In this document: positions 7,137 through 8,675 of the stretch, in pieces
Layout: the number at the start of each line of letters is the position of its first letter
Numbering within the stretch: the stretch's first letter is position 1
NCBI GenBank assembly: GCA_023395575.1
Contig: JAEWZA010000403.1
Span: 1-8,675, forward strand
Reading direction: 5' to 3'
Length of the DNA stretch: 8,675 bases
DNA from: Bacillota bacterium
GTDB taxonomy: Bacteria; Bacillota; Clostridia; Acetivibrionales; DSM-1351
Notes under the pieces: model-generated
The model's input: only the letters and a program-made list of their open reading frames with translations
Database searches by the model: none
Told to the model about the DNA's origin: nothing
Translations under genes and position numbers: made by a program

Positions 7137-7173
7137 ATCAAAAAACACATCGATCCTCGATGTGTTTTTTGAT
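7137..7173 (+). terminator. Strong intrinsic terminator after the chemoreceptor gene
   Basis: ATCAAAAAACACATCGA (7137-7153), loop TCC, then TCGATGTGTTTTTTGAT (7157-7173) form a 17-bp perfect stem. The core CACATCGA/TCGATGTG is flanked by A6 and T6, so the T-run serves as the U-tract. By symmetry it could stop transcription from either side, though both flanking genes point right. It lies 64 bp after the stop codon. Confidence 0.9.
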
Positions 7174-7200
7174 GAAAACCTTTATAGAATGATATAGAAT
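7169..7200 (+). promoter_or_regulatory. Candidate promoter for the helicase gene
   Basis: TTGATG (7169-7174) at the foot of the terminator and TATAGA (7193-7198) are 18 bp apart; shifting to TAGAAT (7195-7200) would make the spacer 20. A promoter is needed because the terminator isolates the gene, but the match is mediocre. An AT-only inverted repeat (AATAATT 7213-7219, AATTATT 7222-7228) follows it. Confidence 0.35.
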
Positions 7201-7278
7201 ATGGTAAGATGTAATAATTGTAATTATTCTTAAAATGTGAAGAAAAAACGTTAATTGAAAAAAGAAAGAGAAAAATAA

Positions 7279-8675
7279 ATGACAAAAGTAAATTTTAATG
7301 ATTATCACTTAAGCAGTGAACTACTTAAAGCAATTAGTATGTTGAATTTTTTTAGTCCAACAAAGGTTCAAGAGCAGGTTATACCAGCTGTATTAGAGAA
7401 AAAGGATATAATAGTAAAATCGCAGACAGGCAGCGGAAAGACAGCTTCTTTTGCTATTCCCATTTGCCAGAGTGTAGAGTGGGAAGAAAACAAGCCCCAG
7501 GCGCTAGTGCTTACACCAACAAGAGAGCTTGCCCTTCAAGTTAAAGAAGATATTTTAATATAGGTAGATTTAAAAGGTTAAAGGTTACTGCTATTTATGG
7601 AAAGTCTCCTTTTTATAATCAGGAAAAGGAGCTTAAACAAAAAACACATGTGGTGGTTGGGACTCCTGGCAGAACTATAGACCATTTAGAAAGAGGCACT
7701 CTTGATACGTCAAATATTAAATATCTTGTTATAGATGAAGCTGATGAAATGCTTTCTATGGGTTTCATAGAGCAAATTGAAACAATAATAGCCAGCCTTT
7801 CAAAACAACGAGTAACTATATTGCTCTCAGCCACTATGCCAAAAGATATAAGTGACTTGTGTGACAAACACATGAATTCTCCAATATTTGTTGAAATAGA
7901 AGAACAAAATACCACCGCAGACATGATATGCCAAGAAAGATATGTTGTAGAGCCAAGAGAAAAAATGGGACTTTTAAAGGATATTACTGTAGTAGAAAAT
8001 CCTGATAGCTGTATTGTGTTTTGTAATACAAAGCAAAAGGTAGACGAAGTTTATAGTAGTATGGTAAAGCTTAAGTATTCTTGTGCAAAAATACATGGTG
8101 GAATGGAACAACAGGACAGGCTTCGCGTAATGAATGATTTCAGACAGGGAAATTACAGATATCTTATAGCTACAGATGTTGCAGCTAGAGGAATTGACAT
8201 AGCTGATATACAGCTCGTAATTAATTATGATGTGCCAAAGAACAGTGAAAGCTATGTTCACAGAATAGGAAGAACAGGTCGCATAGGCAAGGAAGGTAAA
8301 GCAATAACTTTTGTAACAGCAAATGAAGATAAATTTCTTGAGGATATACATAAATATATTGGTCAAGAGATACCTTTAAAAGAAAGGCCTGATAAGGAAA
8401 TTGTAACTGATTCAGAGCAAGAATTCGTTGAGAAAATCAATTCAGCACCTGAGCTAAAAGAGACCAAAGGTGCGCAGCTTAACAAAGAAATTATGAAATT
8501 GCATATAAATGCAGGCAAAAAAACAAAGATGAGACCAGTAGACATTGTAGGTACACTATGTAATATAAAAGGCATGACAGCTGCAGATATAGGAATAATA
8601 AGCATAGCAGATGTATCTACTTTTGTGGAAATTTTAAATAATAAAGGAGAACTTGTATATCAAGAGCTTCAAAAT
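7279..8675 (+). pseudogene. dbpA: DbpA/YxiN-type DEAD-box RNA helicase, frameshifted, runs off the window
   Basis: An ATP-dependent RNA helicase of the DbpA group, which assists assembly of the large ribosomal subunit by recognising 23S rRNA hairpin 92. The ATG at 7279 follows GAAAGAG at 7264-7270. The first frame holds the Q motif (SPTKVQ, Gln31), Walker A SQTGSGKT (48-55) and PTRELALQ (80-87), then meets TAG at 7561. From 7557 the neighbouring frame is open for 373 codons to the window end and carries TPGR, DEAD (7734-7745), SAT (7827-7835), IVFCNT, ATDVAARGID (8169-8198) and HRIGRTGR (8259-8282). It ends in the opening of the DbpA RNA-binding domain (MRPVDIVGTLCNIKGMTAAD from about 8530). 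Adding one base restores one protein of 466 residues up to the edge, close to the usual 460-480. All motifs downstream are intact, so the lesion is recent or a sequencing error. Helicase identity is near certain; the DbpA subgroup is likely. Confidence 0.88.
7553..7556 (+). other. Frameshift site in the helicase gene (T4, expected T5)
   Basis: As given, GAT ATT TTA ATA TAG ends the first frame. With one more T in this run the reading becomes D-I-F-N-I-G-R-F-K-R, which continues smoothly into the downstream frame. A one-base loss in a homopolymer is the simplest explanation. Confidence 0.8.

Noticed and set aside
7551..7563. Programmed -1 ribosomal frameshifting in the helicase
   Set aside because: The needed slip would occur on T ATT TTA, which does not fit the X XXY YYZ slippery pattern because the P-site tRNA would pair poorly after slipping. 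I see no stem-loop or upstream Shine-Dalgarno-like stimulator at the right distance, and DbpA genes are not known to need a shift.
7619..8605. Minus-strand open frames of about 80-130 codons opposite the helicase
   Set aside because: They lie antisense to conserved helicase motifs, have hydrophobic or Ser/Cys-rich compositions expected from the complement of a coding strand, and lack ribosome-binding sites.
1..8675. A defence system, CRISPR array, prophage or toxin-antitoxin module
   Set aside because: No direct-repeat arrays, phage structural or integrase genes (apart from the IS scrap), or recognisable defence effectors were found on either strand.

Overview
The window is AT-rich DNA with dense polypurine ribosome-binding sites and extended -10 promoters. 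It carries a BspA-like leucine-rich-repeat surface protein, a soluble zinc-binding chemoreceptor and a DbpA-type helicase. Together these suggest a low-GC Firmicute, most likely a clostridium or a Lachnospiraceae relative. That placement is inferred from codon choice and protein families; no rRNA or other marker is present. All genes that appear functional lie on the + strand.

Left end (1-978): decayed DNA. A minus-strand scrap of an IS3-family transposase C-terminus (about 44-130) abuts an alpha/beta-hydrolase gene that has lost its N-terminus. The hydrolase frame carries three in-frame stops (262, 289, 343), although the part after the last stop is open and keeps the GHSLG nucleophile elbow.

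Middle left (1132-4303): a 154-aa protein resembling PUA-like/ASCH proteins and a RimJ/RimL-like GNAT acetyltransferase are 20 bp apart and probably co-transcribed. They are followed 77 bp later by a 689-aa membrane-anchored or secreted BspA-like LRR protein. The LRR protein is built from about 17 short LRRs interrupted by five beta-hairpin-like insertion modules at arithmetically regular spacing.

Middle right (4418-7073): two genes follow, each with its own good SigA-type promoter (18-bp spacer, TGn extension). The first is a Gfo/Idh/MocA NAD(P)-dependent oxidoreductase. The second is a cytosolic methyl-accepting chemotaxis protein with a C-terminal CZB zinc-binding domain. The chemoreceptor promoter has an inverted repeat overlapping its -10 box and a tandem GTCGAAA repeat just upstream of its -35. 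A 17-bp perfect hairpin terminator (7137-7173) closes this section.

Right end (7279-8675): a DbpA/YxiN-type DEAD-box RNA helicase whose frame is broken by one missing T in a T-run at 7553-7556. Every helicase motif and the start of the RNA-binding domain remain readable in the shifted frame. The gene runs off the window.

The genes do not form one pathway; this reads as an ordinary chromosomal stretch with independent small transcription units and two broken genes. I see no CRISPR array, tRNA, rRNA, riboswitch or clear new multi-gene system. The points most worth checking are the LRR module arithmetic, the chemoreceptor operator region, the helicase frameshift and the IS scar at the left end.
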